DNA from: Lithodes maja
Taxonomy: Eukaryota > Arthropoda > Malacostraca > Decapoda > Lithodidae
DNA: 64,000 nt
Direction of reading: 5' to 3'
Assembly: GCA_037953745.1 (NCBI GenBank)
Contig: JBAKBP010007976.1
Span: forward strand, 31,054-95,053
The translations under genes were made by a program, and so were the position numbers. Within the stretch, counting starts at the first letter, position 1. Every line of letters begins with the position of its first letter. The notes under the pieces were generated by a model. The model saw only the letters and a list, made by a program, of their open reading frames with translations, ran no database searches and had not been told where the DNA came from. This document shows, piece after piece, positions 52,406 to 63,244 of this stretch.

Positions 52406-52840
52406 CTAGGATTTTGTGTGTGTGTGTGTGTGTGTTAGGGGTGTGTTGTTTATGTTGAGTCCCGGGACATAATCGTGCTCTCCTGTCCATCTTGTGAGGA
52501 GGATTGCAGTGTATTTAGCTGGGGCTAAATTGAGTCTGTTTGTAGTGCACCATTCATGTAATGTGTCGAGATAGTCTTGAAGGAGTCTTGTTGCTGTGTC
52601 TGGGTTTTGATGCGTGCTTGTGAGTGTTATGTCGTCTGCGTAGGAGGCTATGGTTATTTGTGGTGAATTTGGTGTGTTTATATCATGCATGTACAGATTG
52701 AAGAGTGCGGGATACAGGACGGATCCTTGCGGGACTCCGTTTGGGAAATTTCTAATGCTAGATGACTGACTGGCAAAAGATATGTGTGCACATCTGCCTG
52801 CTAAGAAGTTGGCTAGCCATCTTTTTGTGTTGTTGTGCAT
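52406..52840 (-). pseudogene. LINE-E reverse transcriptase palm
   Basis: RWLANFLAGRCAHISFASQS, NGVPQGSVLYPALFNLYMHD and TIASYADDITLTSTHQNPD give the QG and YADD motifs, then TLHEWCTTNRLNLAPAKYTA. A (TG)n run at 52417-52436 ends the frame with a Thr-His repeat, evidently a microsatellite expansion that broke it. Confidence 0.87.
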
Positions 52841-52955
52841 GTTTGTGTTGTAGATTTTGTTTGTTAGGTTGTGGCGGGGGATGGCATCGAAGGCTTTACT
52901 AATGTCGAGTGTGGCAAGTACTGATCTGTGTGGTGGTCTAGCTGAGTTGATGCCG

Positions 52956-54020
52956 TCAAAAGCTCTTTGTGTAAGGTCTGTAAGAAGTGTTTATGGAGTG
53001 CAATGGCCTGAAGCCGTGTTGTGTTGGAGAAAGGGATAAGTCCGGTGTCATCAGTTGTAGTACTAGGCACTCTATGACTTTGGAGGGGGTGCAAAGGAGT
53101 GTGATAGGGCGGTGTGAGGAGGGTAGCGTGGGGTCTTTGTTAGGTTTGGGGAATGTGATGATGATACCATGCTTCCAGATGTCTGGTATTGTGTTGTGTG
53201 AGTAGCTGTAGTTTGATATGCTAGTGAGTGCTTGTATGCCTTGTGGTCCCAGGTGTCTGAGGTGAATGTTGCTTATGTTGTCTAGGCCACAGGCGGGTGA
53301 GAGCTTGAGATTGTTGATGATATGCTTTGTCTGGTTGTTGGTGAAGGGTGTATAGTCAGGGTCTGTGGGGAATTGTCTTTTTCGTCGGATGACACGTCTG
53401 TCGTCTTTGTGGGGTTTTAGGTGACTGACATGAGAGAAGTGATTGATGAGAGTGTTTTCTTGTTGTTTACGTGAAGGAGTAGAGTCTGTTGTTGTGATTG
53501 CAGCATGTGATTGTGTTGTGTTGCTGTTGGAAAGTGTGATGCTGTTTAGTGTTTTGTAGAGTTTTTTGGGGTTTGTTTTGTAATCGAGTGTTTGTAGGAA
53601 GTTATTCCAATTTAGTGTTTGTTGTTCTTGTATTTTGTTGTTAATCTGGATGTTGAGTGCTTGAATTTGTTGATTGATGTCTTGTGTGTGGGGTGCTGGG
53701 GAGTGTTTCTGTGTGTCGCGTTGTATGATGAGGTTTTGAATTTCTGGTGAGAAGTTGGGGTTGTGTTTTTTTATGTTACCTCTTGGAATGTGTTTCTTGT
53801 CGGCGTTTTGAATAGTCGTGTTGAATGTGTGTACAGCATTGTTGATGTTAGTGATGGGTGTACTGTTTAAGGTTTCAAAGTGTTGTTCTGCCTCATTTGT
53901 GAAAGCTTCCCAGTTAGCTCTTTTATAGTTAGTGTAAGTGTGTCTGTGGCTAGCTGGGTTGAGTCTTGTTTTGGTGGTGATAATGATTGGGAGGTGGTCT
54001 GAGCCCAAGGTTCTGACCAC
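52956..54020 (-). pseudogene. LINE-E endonuclease end and reverse transcriptase fingers
   Basis: A 354-codon frame: SDHLPIIITTKTRLNPASHR (last endonuclease block), an Asn/Gln/Thr-rich linker, KLSPACGLDNISNIHLRHLG, WKHGIIITFPKPNKDPTLPS, SHRPITLLCTPSKVIECLVL and TPDLSLSPTQHGFRPLHSIN. The frame is then lost at about 52990, before the first catalytic Asp block, which continues in another frame (52950-52870). Confidence 0.85.
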
Positions 54021-54049
54021 CTTCCAGGATGTTGTGTGGAGAATGATGT

Positions 54050-55125
54050 AATCCTTATAAGAAAGATTTCTCCATGAATAGGGTAAATAAATGCCTTGTA
54101 TGATATAAATGTGTTACCTAATATATTAGTAGGCCTACACCTATAAATATTAACCAGCCATGTCTACAATAAGTATTAAACCTCACAACTTCATCATCTG
54201 CTAATTAATCATATTTGGTTAATTAGACTGTGTCTTTACTGTATATACAGTTAGTAAATATTTCTCTTTAATTAATTCTTAATTATATTAATAGCATTAC
54301 ATCTGAATTCCTCGACCGAGTTCGTAATTATTGCATACGTTCGATTGAAGTGAATATATAGTTCAAATCATAAATTACATAATTTGAGCCTCATACAAAA
54401 TAAATTGTGAGAATAAATAAGAAATACCTTGCCCCTAGTTTCATCGTAATATCTCAGAGATTAAGTTCATATTTACACAAACCAGAATTGTATTTTCCAA
54501 CCCCGCAGTAGAGTTCATGACCTGACACGCTAGCTGATTAAAGGTCGCGTTTACCTGAGAGAGTTTACCTAGCTCCCCACTCGTACATTTCGCTCACTGC
54601 CTGTGTATTTATTTTAACTCTCAACTCATCCATTCTCTTTTATATCGAGAGTATTAATAATTGTCTTTATTGTTGTTTCATTCACGTAAGACACTCGACC
54701 CGCATCATTATTATTATGAAGGGTTGATACTATAGGTCACGTGTTTATTTAATTGCATATTTCCTGTTTTGTTTATTACCAACACTGAAGTAACATTTAT
54801 CTCACTTTGGCCTATTCTACTTGCATTGATTCGCTTTGTTACCTTATAATTCCCATAATTATCAAGGTAATATAATAGTCTGAATTACCCTATAAACCAA
54901 GCCAACAGATGAAGATAATATTTATATGCCTTTGAATAAACTTGTATATATAATTCACATGTGTGTTGTTATTGAGCTCTGTAGTACCAAGTTGAATACT
55001 TTATTGTGATATTAAGAACGTGTTCGGGAAGTTCCTGTTGACTTTATTTACGGTCTATAAGTCCAGATTTGGATTTTAGTAAAGACTATATCACAAGCTG
55101 TAATTATTATGACAAAACACTTTCA
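54050..55125. other. AT-rich spacer
   Basis: About 1.1 kb with no open frame of interest or recognised repeat. Confidence 0.4.
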
Positions 55126-55320
55126 CAATCACCATTGCTCTCATTACCATAATAACCATCATCACTACTGTTAACATTATAACTACTACCATAATCACCA
55201 CAACTATCACTACTACAGTCAGACACACTCGTCATCACTACAGATCCTTACCAATATGACAAATACTAACACAATCACCAACACCATCACTATTAGTACT
55301 ATAATCACTATTATCAACTC
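55126..55320 (+). repeat. Impure trinucleotide array
   Basis: Units of ACC/ATC/ACT type (CACCATTGCTC, CATCATCACTACTG) as in the composite repeats, but without the known core or flank. Confidence 0.7.
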
Positions 55321-55835
55321 TGCGTAAGCAGAGTGGTATCGCACCCCCATATAGGGTGGTACGGTACCACAAAAATGCTATCCGACTATCATCGTCTGTC
55401 TGTCCCGAAACTCCTCCTACACCGTTGGATAGATTTTCACCAAACTGCACACAAACATTTGTTGGGTTAATGCGACAGTCAGTCAGATTTTTGTTTCTTA
55501 AATTCGTTCAATATTTATGGTTTTGCCCATATCAACAAAGCAACAATATCAACAAAACTACCAGCCGTCCAATCCAAAGGCAAAAACCAGAAACCGTATA
55601 ACAATTTAAGTCTTTATTGTTTACATACAATACTTATAAAAAATATAAAAGGAGATAAACAGTGCGTTACTTCAAAGAAGATCTGCTTTAAGTGACTGGG
55701 TCTCTTGCTTGAGATCCCGTCTGACAATTGAAGGAGGTTTGAATGTAAACCTTCTTATTCTATCCAGACTTATAACTTTTTATAGTTCATTCTCTGGGTA
55801 AAATGTAAACTGTTTGTAAAATGTAAACTGACATT

Positions 55836-56082
55836 AGCGGCTCGCTTGGTGTAGTGACTAGCGTCTCGGACTTCCACCCAGAAGGCCCGGGTTCGCGCCC
55901 ACGCTCGGCGCATTAAAGATTTTTCACAAGCACTGAGTCGTTACCATCCCTCATGAGCATAGGGATGGGGTAGTAGTACAGGACCCCAATGGAAATACGC
56001 CTAATCGGCCTTATTGAGCTATCCTTAGCTAGCTTAGCATGCGCTAGCTTTAAGAACTATTATTATTATTATTATTATTATA
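55836..56082 (+). mobile_element. tRNA-derived SINE with (ATT)n tail
   Basis: The head has TTGGTGTAGTGACTAGC (box A, from 55847) and GGTTCGCGCCC (box B, 55890-55900), with CTTCCACC at the anticodon-loop position, so it may come from a tRNA-Gly type. A body of about 150 bp follows (CACTGAGTCGTTACCATCCC, GGACCCCAATGGAAATACGC) and then (ATT)n at 56059-56082. Box A, box B, body and simple tail are the layout of a polymerase III SINE. Confidence 0.72.
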
Positions 56083-57492
56083 CCACTTATTGAGTGTATA
56101 CTGTATCATACACTACAGTATATAGATGCAACTATGATAGATATCTTTAAAAAAAATTTTAACTTAAAAAAAAAAAAATTAGCTTTCTACTTAGCTCTTA
56201 ATTAAGTATTACACAATGTACACTTATTCTACTCTCCGGCGGAGGAATTATCCGGCGGAGGTATTATCCGGCGGAGGGGTTCTAGGGATCTTTGGCTACT
56301 CCCCCCCCCCCCCCCCTCTTTCTTTGCGCCGTAGGCCTTAATAGTAAATAGCACAGAGTACGAACCCTTCTGCCACACATCACCCGGTACAGGTGTCTGA
56401 CTGGTCTGGGTCATAGCTCGATCTTGCGTCAGGAGAGTAACTATCAGTGGTCACTGCGTGGCCGCAGAGATGACTCAAATTAAAATCTTTGATACTTCTG
56501 TGAGTAAGGGGGGGATGACTCTCTTGTCATGACGCGAAGATCTGCTTGGACGACCCTGCTGAGGGGTTGAAATAATGAGATTGTTCTGACCTCATACATT
56601 TTAAAACGAAAAAACATGTACCTAGCACCAAAGGATATGCATATGCCCCTTAGTCGGAGCCTGGGCTGTAAAAACCAATGTTAATACCATTAAATAAAAT
56701 AGTAATGGTTATGGAAACATATAACTAGAACGGGTTAGCGGACCTGAGATTCTTAGTTACGTAGCCTTGCCCTGCCAGCTCAAGTATTTCCCCATGATAT
56801 TTGGGAAACGCAGCTCTCTGAACTTACATTTTTAGGGCCAGGGAAAACCTAGCCTAGAATTTTTAAGAATTCGAATGGATTTGTACAGTTGGACTTGAGC
56901 TGACTTGACGGCGGCTGTAGACATGAATATGAATTTCTGTTTGCATACAGTTTATAAACATTAATATTAACTTCTGTATGTATACAGTATGAGGAAATTA
57001 GTATGAGGACGATCGTCGCGACATACTTAGGAAATTACCTTAATACTAACTCCTGGTTGCATACAGTATGAGTAAAGTAGTATGAGGACGACCGGGAGGT
57101 AGTTAACTTATTGGCCAGCTATGTCGGTGGAAAACTTGTGAAGGTCCTTAAAAGGGAAGAGACCTTGCTGTGAACTTACTTAAAATGTATAACATCCTAA
57201 GGAATGACCGTTATAACTAAGATACTCTGATTCCCGTCTCACGGATTCAGATGACCTGTCGCATCTTGTCCTAAGGGGACCCTGCGATTCATAGCCGTCG
57301 ACTCGTCGCGTCGCCTGCGAGTTGTCTAGGGTTATTAGCTGTTCCCGGGGATTATCCTTGATTCTAAAATTTCTAACCGATGAGGTATGAACTAACTGAT
57401 CGACACAGCGTGAGGGGTGGCCATGTTGGTACTACTCTATTCCCGACAGCTTTGGGATACCCATATTTACTACTCTTCCGGGGCCATCCCCG
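56083..57492. other. Spacer with small repeats
   Basis: ATTATCCGGCGGAGG occurs three times in tandem at 56234-56277, followed by a poly-C run at 56300-56316. CATACAGT-type words recur at 56943-57070. No gene recognised. Confidence 0.5.
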
Positions 57493-57587
57493 GTGAGGTA
57501 TATGGGTGGATTAGAGCCGTCAGACCTGATGGAAACCCCGGTGAGGTATATGTGTGGATGAGAGCCGTCAGACCTGATGAAAACCCT
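57493..57587 (+). repeat. 48-bp tandem duplication
   Basis: GTGAGGTATATG...GAGCCGTCAGACCTGATG starts at 57493 and again at 57541. The unit length keeps frame within a plus frame at 57417-57842, but that frame has no recognised motif. Confidence 0.85.
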
Positions 57588-59115
57588 TTCAGGGTTACTC
57601 CCTGTCTTGTAAAAGGAAACATACTAGGAAGATGTCCTGTGTTTAGAACAACGTCCAGGCCCGGTGGTCGCGAGACGTCGGGGAGGTACGGTGAGGTGGA
57701 AAACCCGCCGGCCTTTGCTTGTGGATTATTACAAATTTGGCATGATAATTATACTAGAGCAGTAATTTCCGGAAGAGTCCGCATAGTACCTGTCTGCGCA
57801 GGCCATGAGAACCTGAAAGAGGGGAAGCTCGACCTTCCTTGATCCTAGGCTTGTATCCTGTTCTTTTAAAATCCGTTGTCCCCAATTCGTAGTCTGTTTA
57901 AGCCCGCTGGGTTATACCTAAGATACAAATTTATCGACCTAAGTCCTCGGTGTCCTTTCCTAGTTTACTCATACTGTATGCGTAAGGAGGAAAGAAGACA
58001 CTTATCCCTACAGAAATACCACAACCTAGTGATAGTGGTCTGAAAACTTGAAAAGTCGAGAGATTTCCACTCATTATCCCATGAACGAGTCTTACTCCGG
58101 AAGGAGGGGAGGGGAGGCGGGACCGCACCGGAAAAACACCTCTTACTCTATGTCTTACCGTAGAGCCAACCGGGATAAGTCGAAGACAAATCTCCCAGTC
58201 GTCCCAAGCCCGACAAAGAGGCAGTCGTGAATTCCAGAGCGGTTCGCGAGCCGGATTACCTTGAAAAGCACACAAATTCCGGGCGTATTCCGTCGGAGTG
58301 CTTGTAATATAGGTTATTTAAACTGAAGACTTGCCTCCTCCTTCTGAAGTTTTGGTCATACTCTTTCATGGTGGTAAAGAAGTGAGCATCGTCTCCTTAA
58401 ACATATTCTGTTTACACCTGTGTAAGTAAGACTACCTATCTCAGTCTCGCTTACAGAGTTGTTCCCATAGCAATGTTTAACCTTTGCTCCTGTGGAACTA
58501 TCTATCCAACCTTATCCTGTGTGAACAGATTGTGAATCTAGAGTATTTTCCAATGGCATAGAGCAGGAGGCCTAGGATCGTCCGGAGTAGCCGGCAACCA
58601 GCGGATTCCGTCTTCCTGATTCCTTTCAAACACTAGAAGTGTGTAGATTCCTTTTAATGTACCCTGTTAGTAAGAAGTGCCGGATTAAAATTTTGTAAAA
58701 TGCGTCAACTGCTGATGAAGTCTAAGTCTTCGAGGGGAAAGTTGTGCCGGCAGAGCTTACAGGTACTTGGACGTGACACATAGGCCGTCGGTTCGATGTG
58801 AAATAGCCGGGGGACCCCTGCATTCCTCATTCGGTCAGCCTAACAGAGGGGGACGGCAAAGGCCTTAGGGATCGCAGTGTAACCCCTGTGTCGACATCCG
58901 CCGGGGGAAGCCCGGGAACTACCGAAAAAGACCCTTGGCGTATGCCTGGGTGCTGTCTACGGGATCTACCTCGTATCCGAGTGCCTGTGCTAGGCTTTGG
59001 GAGGGAGAAAGAATCTGGGAATCCTCCGGGAATAGGAAAACATCTGAAGTCCGCCTGCCGCTGGCCACAGACATGTCCTTCATTCCATTGGTAGCTAACC
59101 TAGCCCTACCGTTGT
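57588..59115. other. Region without recognised gene
   Basis: Several short frames on both strands (such as 57931-58275 minus). No motif was recognised. It lies downstream of the antisense block and could be a degraded continuation of that element. Confidence 0.35.
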
Positions 59116-59880
59116 TTAAACTGAGGTTGGTAAAGCAGGGCTGAGCATTATTTCAACATCCTTCTTAGTTTGTGCGTTCATAATGGATGGTGTTAACACT
59201 AGGGAAAAAATGACTCTGTAATACACATTCTCTGGCACATCTTTTACCATATAGAGTCTGAAAAGCTGTCTAGCCCGGACTGCCTCAAATAGGGACGTCG
59301 GTATGTCCATGATCGACCTCGCCGGATGGGGTAGCAGATAATTTTGAAAAGCCTTGATTGCCTCATTCCGGCCTTTCTTGGGATTAGCAATTGGTTTAGC
59401 AACGACTTGGGCCATGTCTCTCGACAGTAGGAAACCCATGAACTTACGTTGAGTACTGTCCTGCAGGAGGAACTCACGTTGGAGGTCAATAGGTTCAGGA
59501 GCATTGAAAAGTCTCGGAAATTCAATTAGTGCCAATTGAGTGGCTGTAAGGAACTCAATCACGGCTCTGGGAACTCCCCCAGGTTGGGGCATCAGCAAAT
59601 CAAACTCCATATGGCGAGGTGGGGGAACCGCCAGGGAAGTGTTAGACGTTAGAGCAATGGCAAACTGTTGGACTTCCTGATCCCATTCCACCCATGGCCC
59701 GTGTCCCACCTCCCCCAGGTTAATTTCCCTTTGTCCCGCTGACATAGTTACTGGGGATGTAACGAACCTTGGTTCATGTGGTCTAACCGAATCGTAACTG
59801 AGAACGCCGGAAGGGCGGGAGCAGTCGGGGCAAAGAAGGTCTCCTGGGGAAGGAGGGGCAAGTTGCTTGGGTACATACAC
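59116..59880 (-). CDS. Antisense block: hypothetical 254-aa ORF (gag-like?)
   Basis: A coding-like frame: REINLGEVGHGPWVEWDQEV, VIEFLTATQLALIEFPRLFN, FMGFLLSRDMAQVVAKPIAN, SLFEAVRARQLFRLYMVKDV and SIMNAQTKKDVEIMLSPALP. The helical, polar character and the leftward order after a cysteine-rich ORF suggest a Gag-like or ORF1-like product of a retroelement, perhaps DIRS-like. No motif proves it. The likely start is the internal Met of MSAGQREINLG. Confidence 0.4.
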   Translation of the reverse strand: MYVPKQLAPPSPGDLLCPDCSRPSGVLSYDSVRPHEPRFVTSPVTMSAGQREINLGEVGHGPWVEWDQEVQQFAIALTSNTSLAVPPPRHMEFDLLMPQPGGVPRAVIEFLTATQLALIEFPRLFNAPEPIDLQREFLLQDSTQRKFMGFLLSRDMAQVVAKPIANPKKGRNEAIKAFQNYLLPHPARSIMDIPTSLFEAVRARQLFRLYMVKDVPENVYYRVIFSLVLTPSIMNAQTKKDVEIMLSPALPTSV

Positions 59881-59965
59881 AAATTATTGATAGTTCGTGT
59901 TGTCTGGGAACGCTTCTATCTGTACTTTCACCAACCTACCCTGGGCATCTTTTGCCCTAAACTCC

Positions 59966-60385
59966 CTATGTACGTTCACTTCTATGGTCCACTCCCACGG
60001 CACTGGAATTTCCCCCTTTCTGGATTTGTGTCCCTCTCCCGACCTGAGGGATTGCACCCTTTATTTGTTTTGACACTGAAAAAGGGTGAAAGGCCGGATT
60101 GGAGCAATGATAAACAATGTTCCCCAGCGGAGATTTATTTGATTTCCGCCGGTGGACTAGATGCGATGTTAAACAAGGGGGCCCCTTAGGCTGAGAAAAA
60201 CTAGTGGCCGGCGCTGAAGCTGTGGCCATAAAAGAATCTGACGATAGATTTACTTTAGGTGGTGCTAAGGGGTGAACTGGTACGCTTTGCTGCGTTCCTG
60301 TACTAATCAAGGAGACAGAGGTGAGTGGTTGAATGCCATCGTCCAAGGCGGGAGAGGGAACCGATGTAACTGAGGGAAATCCCAC
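59966..60385 (-). CDS. Antisense block: Ser/Pro-rich ORF
   Basis: A 139-codon frame, low complexity (SVTSVPSPALDDGIQPLTSV, HPLAPPKVNLSSDSFMATAS). It is in the same frame as 60437-61234, separated by stop codons. It is probably a linker region of one broken ORF. Confidence 0.3.
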   Translation of the reverse strand: MGFPSVTSVPSPALDDGIQPLTSVSLISTGTQQSVPVHPLAPPKVNLSSDSFMATASAPATSFSQPKGPPCLTSHLVHRRKSNKSPLGNIVYHCSNPAFHPFSVSKQIKGAIPQVGRGTQIQKGGNSSAVGVDHRSERT

Positions 60386-60436
60386 CGCCAGTGGGGGAGT
60401 TTAGAGATAGCACACTGTTTCAACACTCGTAATAGG

Positions 60437-61234
60437 TTATCCAAATGCTTCGCCGTAACACTGAGGGCGTGGTCTCTTGAAAGACTTGGAGCTTACCTTT
60501 TCTACTGTCCCGGTCTCCTCAACCTGACCACTAGCTCCTGGTCTGTAGAGTGCCTTATCTACTTCTTGATGAGCCGGGGAATGGAGCATGTCCCCCGGCG
60601 ATTCTGCACTATGTGGTACTGGCTCCGAATGGATCGCCGTTTCTGGTTGCTCTTGTACTGCACTACAAAAGGGGGCTAGCTTACTAGGTGTAAGAATGCT
60701 ACTAAGTAGCATTCTTACACCTAGTAAGCAAGGTGGTACAAGTCTTGTACCACACGTTTCTGGACCGGATGTCGAGACATCCTCCGCTACCTTGCAGGGC
60801 CGCTCCAGGGCAGACGCCGTAGAATCAGACAAATTTACCTCAACACAAGGGAAATATCCTTTAGATAGAACCAATTTAGCTCCTTGCAGTAAAACCCTCG
60901 CCTTGGATCTAACCCTAGCGGCCGACTGATGCCCCTCGGCGTCTGTCCCGAGGAGACCGGGAAAAAAATCCGGCGTCTCCGAGGCAGACGCCGATGGGAC
61001 GGGTTGAGAACTAGACTTACACACTTGGGTGGGGGGGGCTATCGGGCTCCGTGGAATAAAAGGAGCCCTGTGACGGACTGGACAATTTTCGCCTCTTGGG
61101 GGACCGCTGGTCCATGCTCTAAGACCTCTCGTTAAGTCGTAGGGGTGACTGCGGTTGAGAAGGAGGCCGGGTCTCCAGCGACTCAGAACGAGTTTTTCTC
61201 TTAGAGTGAGGAGGGGAGTGAACCTCACACGCAA
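60437..61234 (-). CDS. Antisense block: Ser/Pro-rich ORF with palindromic insert
   Basis: A 265-codon frame rich in Ser, Pro and Arg (RHRAPFIPRSPIAPPTQVCK, SQPVPSASASETPDFFPGLL). It runs through the perfect palindrome at 60679-60729, which adds a self-mirroring stretch (VRMLLSSILTPS) that reads the same from both strands. Its homology is unknown. Confidence 0.3.
   Translation of the reverse strand: MRVRFTPLLTLREKLVLSRWRPGLLLNRSHPYDLTRGLRAWTSGPPRGENCPVRHRAPFIPRSPIAPPTQVCKSSSQPVPSASASETPDFFPGLLGTDAEGHQSAARVRSKARVLLQGAKLVLSKGYFPCVEVNLSDSTASALERPCKVAEDVSTSGPETCGTRLVPPCLLGVRMLLSSILTPSKLAPFCSAVQEQPETAIHSEPVPHSAESPGDMLHSPAHQEVDKALYRPGASGQVEETGTVEKVSSKSFKRPRPQCYGEAFG
60679..60729. repeat. Perfect 51-bp palindrome (25-bp arms, 1-base loop)
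   Basis: The arm starts GCTTACTAGGTGTAAGAATG and the second arm is its exact reverse complement, centred on A 60704. Such a perfect long hairpin is unstable in DNA and may be a recent fold-back duplication or a sequencing or assembly artefact. Confidence 0.95.
60733..60753. repeat. Second perfect hairpin, 10-bp arms
   Basis: GTGGTACAAG and CTTGTACCAC are exact reverse complements around one T, three bases after the larger palindrome. Confidence 0.9.
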
Positions 61235-61550
61235 AAGGCTCTACAGAAAGTGTTGACTGACTAACTGACTGGGGGAAGTTATTTGCAACAAGGGGATTTG
61301 ACCGAAAACATGGGGGATCTTCAAAAGAATAGAGGGAAATATGCCTTAGCAGTTCGGCATTATCACAAAAAAGGTCTACATTCGCCACCCTGGTGGTGTA
61401 TGAAGCAAATTTATTCTTTATTTGTATCAAGGCTAGCAAGCATGACATATCTTGGCTAGCGATCCATTCTTCAAAAAGGTCTGAACAAATTGGACATTTC
61501 CGAGAAGTCCACACAAATTTTGACTTGTCTAGGCATTTCACGCATTTCAC
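61119..61550 (-). CDS. Antisense block: cysteine-rich N-terminal ORF
   Basis: A 143-codon frame starts MKCVKCLDKSKFVWTSRKCP and has two CxxC pairs (CVKC at residues 3-6 and CPIC at 19-22), a likely zinc ribbon, then LFEEWIASQDMSCLLALIQI. The rest is Ser/Pro-rich. Zinc-ribbon starts followed by a W..SQD helix occur in ORF1 products of some DIRS-like elements; this is a tentative idea. It would be the N-terminus of the block. Confidence 0.4.
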   Translation of the reverse strand: MKCVKCLDKSKFVWTSRKCPICSDLFEEWIASQDMSCLLALIQIKNKFASYTTRVANVDLFCDNAELLRHISLYSFEDPPCFRSNPLVANNFPQSVSQSTLSVEPFACEVHSPPHSKRKTRSESLETRPPSQPQSPLRLNERS

Positions 61551-63244
61551 GCTTGTGAGCTATGACTGGGAATAGAAGACAGGTAGGTGTGGCACAAATT
61601 GAAAACTGAGGCATGGTTACTGAACTCCCCTCCCCGCCGGGAACAGATCCTCTGAAGTGTTGCTCAAGATGTGACGAGATCTGAAAATAGAAATTTCCAG
61701 GAATCAATGCTCATAAGGATAACCTGAGAGGTGTTCAAACATCCTACCGACTCCTAGATGCCAGAAAACTAATTGACCACCGTCAACTATATTTCCGCCG
61801 CCTGAGAGCTAACGTGAAAAAACCCCACCCCCTTTCAAACGGGGTTTTCACGTGACTGCTTACCTGTGACATGGGTCACTGGCCCTTACCGGAACCCGGT
61901 CCTGTGTCTTCTTGTGGCTAGTTGACTAGCCGGAAAGATAGTTTTCTTACTTGCGCCGCTGAGCGAGGTGAGGTAAATGGACCGTCCACAGTGCCTATGG
62001 CTATTCTGTTAGCCGGACCAACTGCTTGTACCCTCTTAGTACCGCCGGGCAGCGAGGTACTGGACTGTTCGCTGGGCTAGTCAAAAACCGGTTAACAAAC
62101 CGACCCTTTCCGTCGGACTAGGCATGCCCGCTACAAAAGGTGTGTAGTGGCACACTACACAGGGTTGGTTATGCCCGGCCACCAGCACGGCGGGACCCAG
62201 GCCTCGAAACGCAGAACGAGGTTCGGTGGGCCAGAACAACCACGGAGAAGTCGTCTACTACCAAAGACGACTAAACCGCAAATCCCAAAGATACATAAAG
62301 AACATCTCCTAGGCTCCCAACGCACGTGATCGACACGCGACACACAATGGGGGACAAGAAAAGGGGAACATATATCACACATAAAATGGTACATATAAAA
62401 ATAAACCTTTAACAGCTAACGGAGACCCCTACTGAGGCTAGCCACGACGCTTGAAAAAGTAACCTGAGTGAAGACGTCGACACCTGGAGACATCACAGCC
62501 ACAGCACGAAGAGAAGAGGCCCACGAGAGGGGCCCACATGCAGACTCGTACGCTCGAAGGTTCCACACCACGTGTGACAACCCTTAAACTAACGCGTCTG
62601 CTACAATAACAAACATGCGGCATCTTTTCCACGATGTAAAACGCATCGTATTCTGTGAAGATAATAGCCTCCTAACTAGAGAAAACAATAGCTAAGGCAC
62701 AGCAGAAACAATATATTACAAACCATGAGGCGTCGGTCCTGAAGAACACGTAGGCGCCTGTAACACATACCCTAATTTAACACTTCCTGCGGGCATACCA
62801 ATGGGGCAGCCTGAGCTAGCTAGTCTAAACCCTGTTCAATACAACTCAGATAGATATCTAAATGAGTAAAGACTCACGAGAATTGAGCGAACGAAGAATG
62901 TGGCGGAGCTCAGGCAACACACGTCCAACCAGGTTGTCCGCGGGGAAGAGAAGGACGTATGGACGCTTGGTTAGTAGCGTCAGGGATCCACACATAAGAA
63001 ATCCACCAAGATGGAAAGCTTAGTATAACACATTTTAAGTATATTTTTCTCTTTTTATTTTGTACGAAGGTTTTTTGTAGTGGGTACCCAATCATAAGAC
63101 GATTCCATAAGAGAATTAGCGTTGCACTTATGACGAGTACTCTGTTCTTCCCCGCGCGGCAGATTCAAAACTGGCTACCCGCGACGCTTGAATAGAGACT
63201 ATTATGTTAATAGGCATATCGTCAATGATGGAGGGGCCACTATT
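61551..63244. other. Region without recognised gene; two small hairpins
   Basis: Inverted words GTGAAAAAACCCC and GGGGTTTTCAC flank 61813-61854, and TGTGTAGTG/CACTACACA flank GCA at 62141-62161. These may be terminal or leader structures of the element carrying the antisense block. Nothing else was recognised. Confidence 0.4.

Larger units (their letters stand above)
51024..54036 (-). mobile_element. LINE-E, Jockey-group-like, with target duplication
   Basis: Flanked by the 13-bp duplication. On the minus strand it begins inside the endonuclease (RTLGSDHLPIIITTK near 54010), goes through reverse transcriptase and a C-terminal cysteine-histidine region, and ends in an (AAC)n tail, seen as (GTT)n at 51021-51042. 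A 477-bp MITE sits in its 3' UTR. Frames change near 52970 and 52400. It is a 5'-truncated insertion, about 2.5 kb without the MITE. Confidence 0.88.

Noticed and set aside
57417..57842. 141-codon plus frame as a gene
   Set aside because: It contains a 48-bp tandem duplication, has no recognisable motif, and lies in a region with equally long frames on the other strand.
60588..60929. 113-codon plus frame as a gene
   Set aside because: It shares the VRMLLSSILTPS segment with the minus frame only because of the perfect palindrome; the rest has no coding character.
62155..62632. Minus frames of 79 and 64 codons
   Set aside because: Short, no motif, composition like the surrounding spacer.
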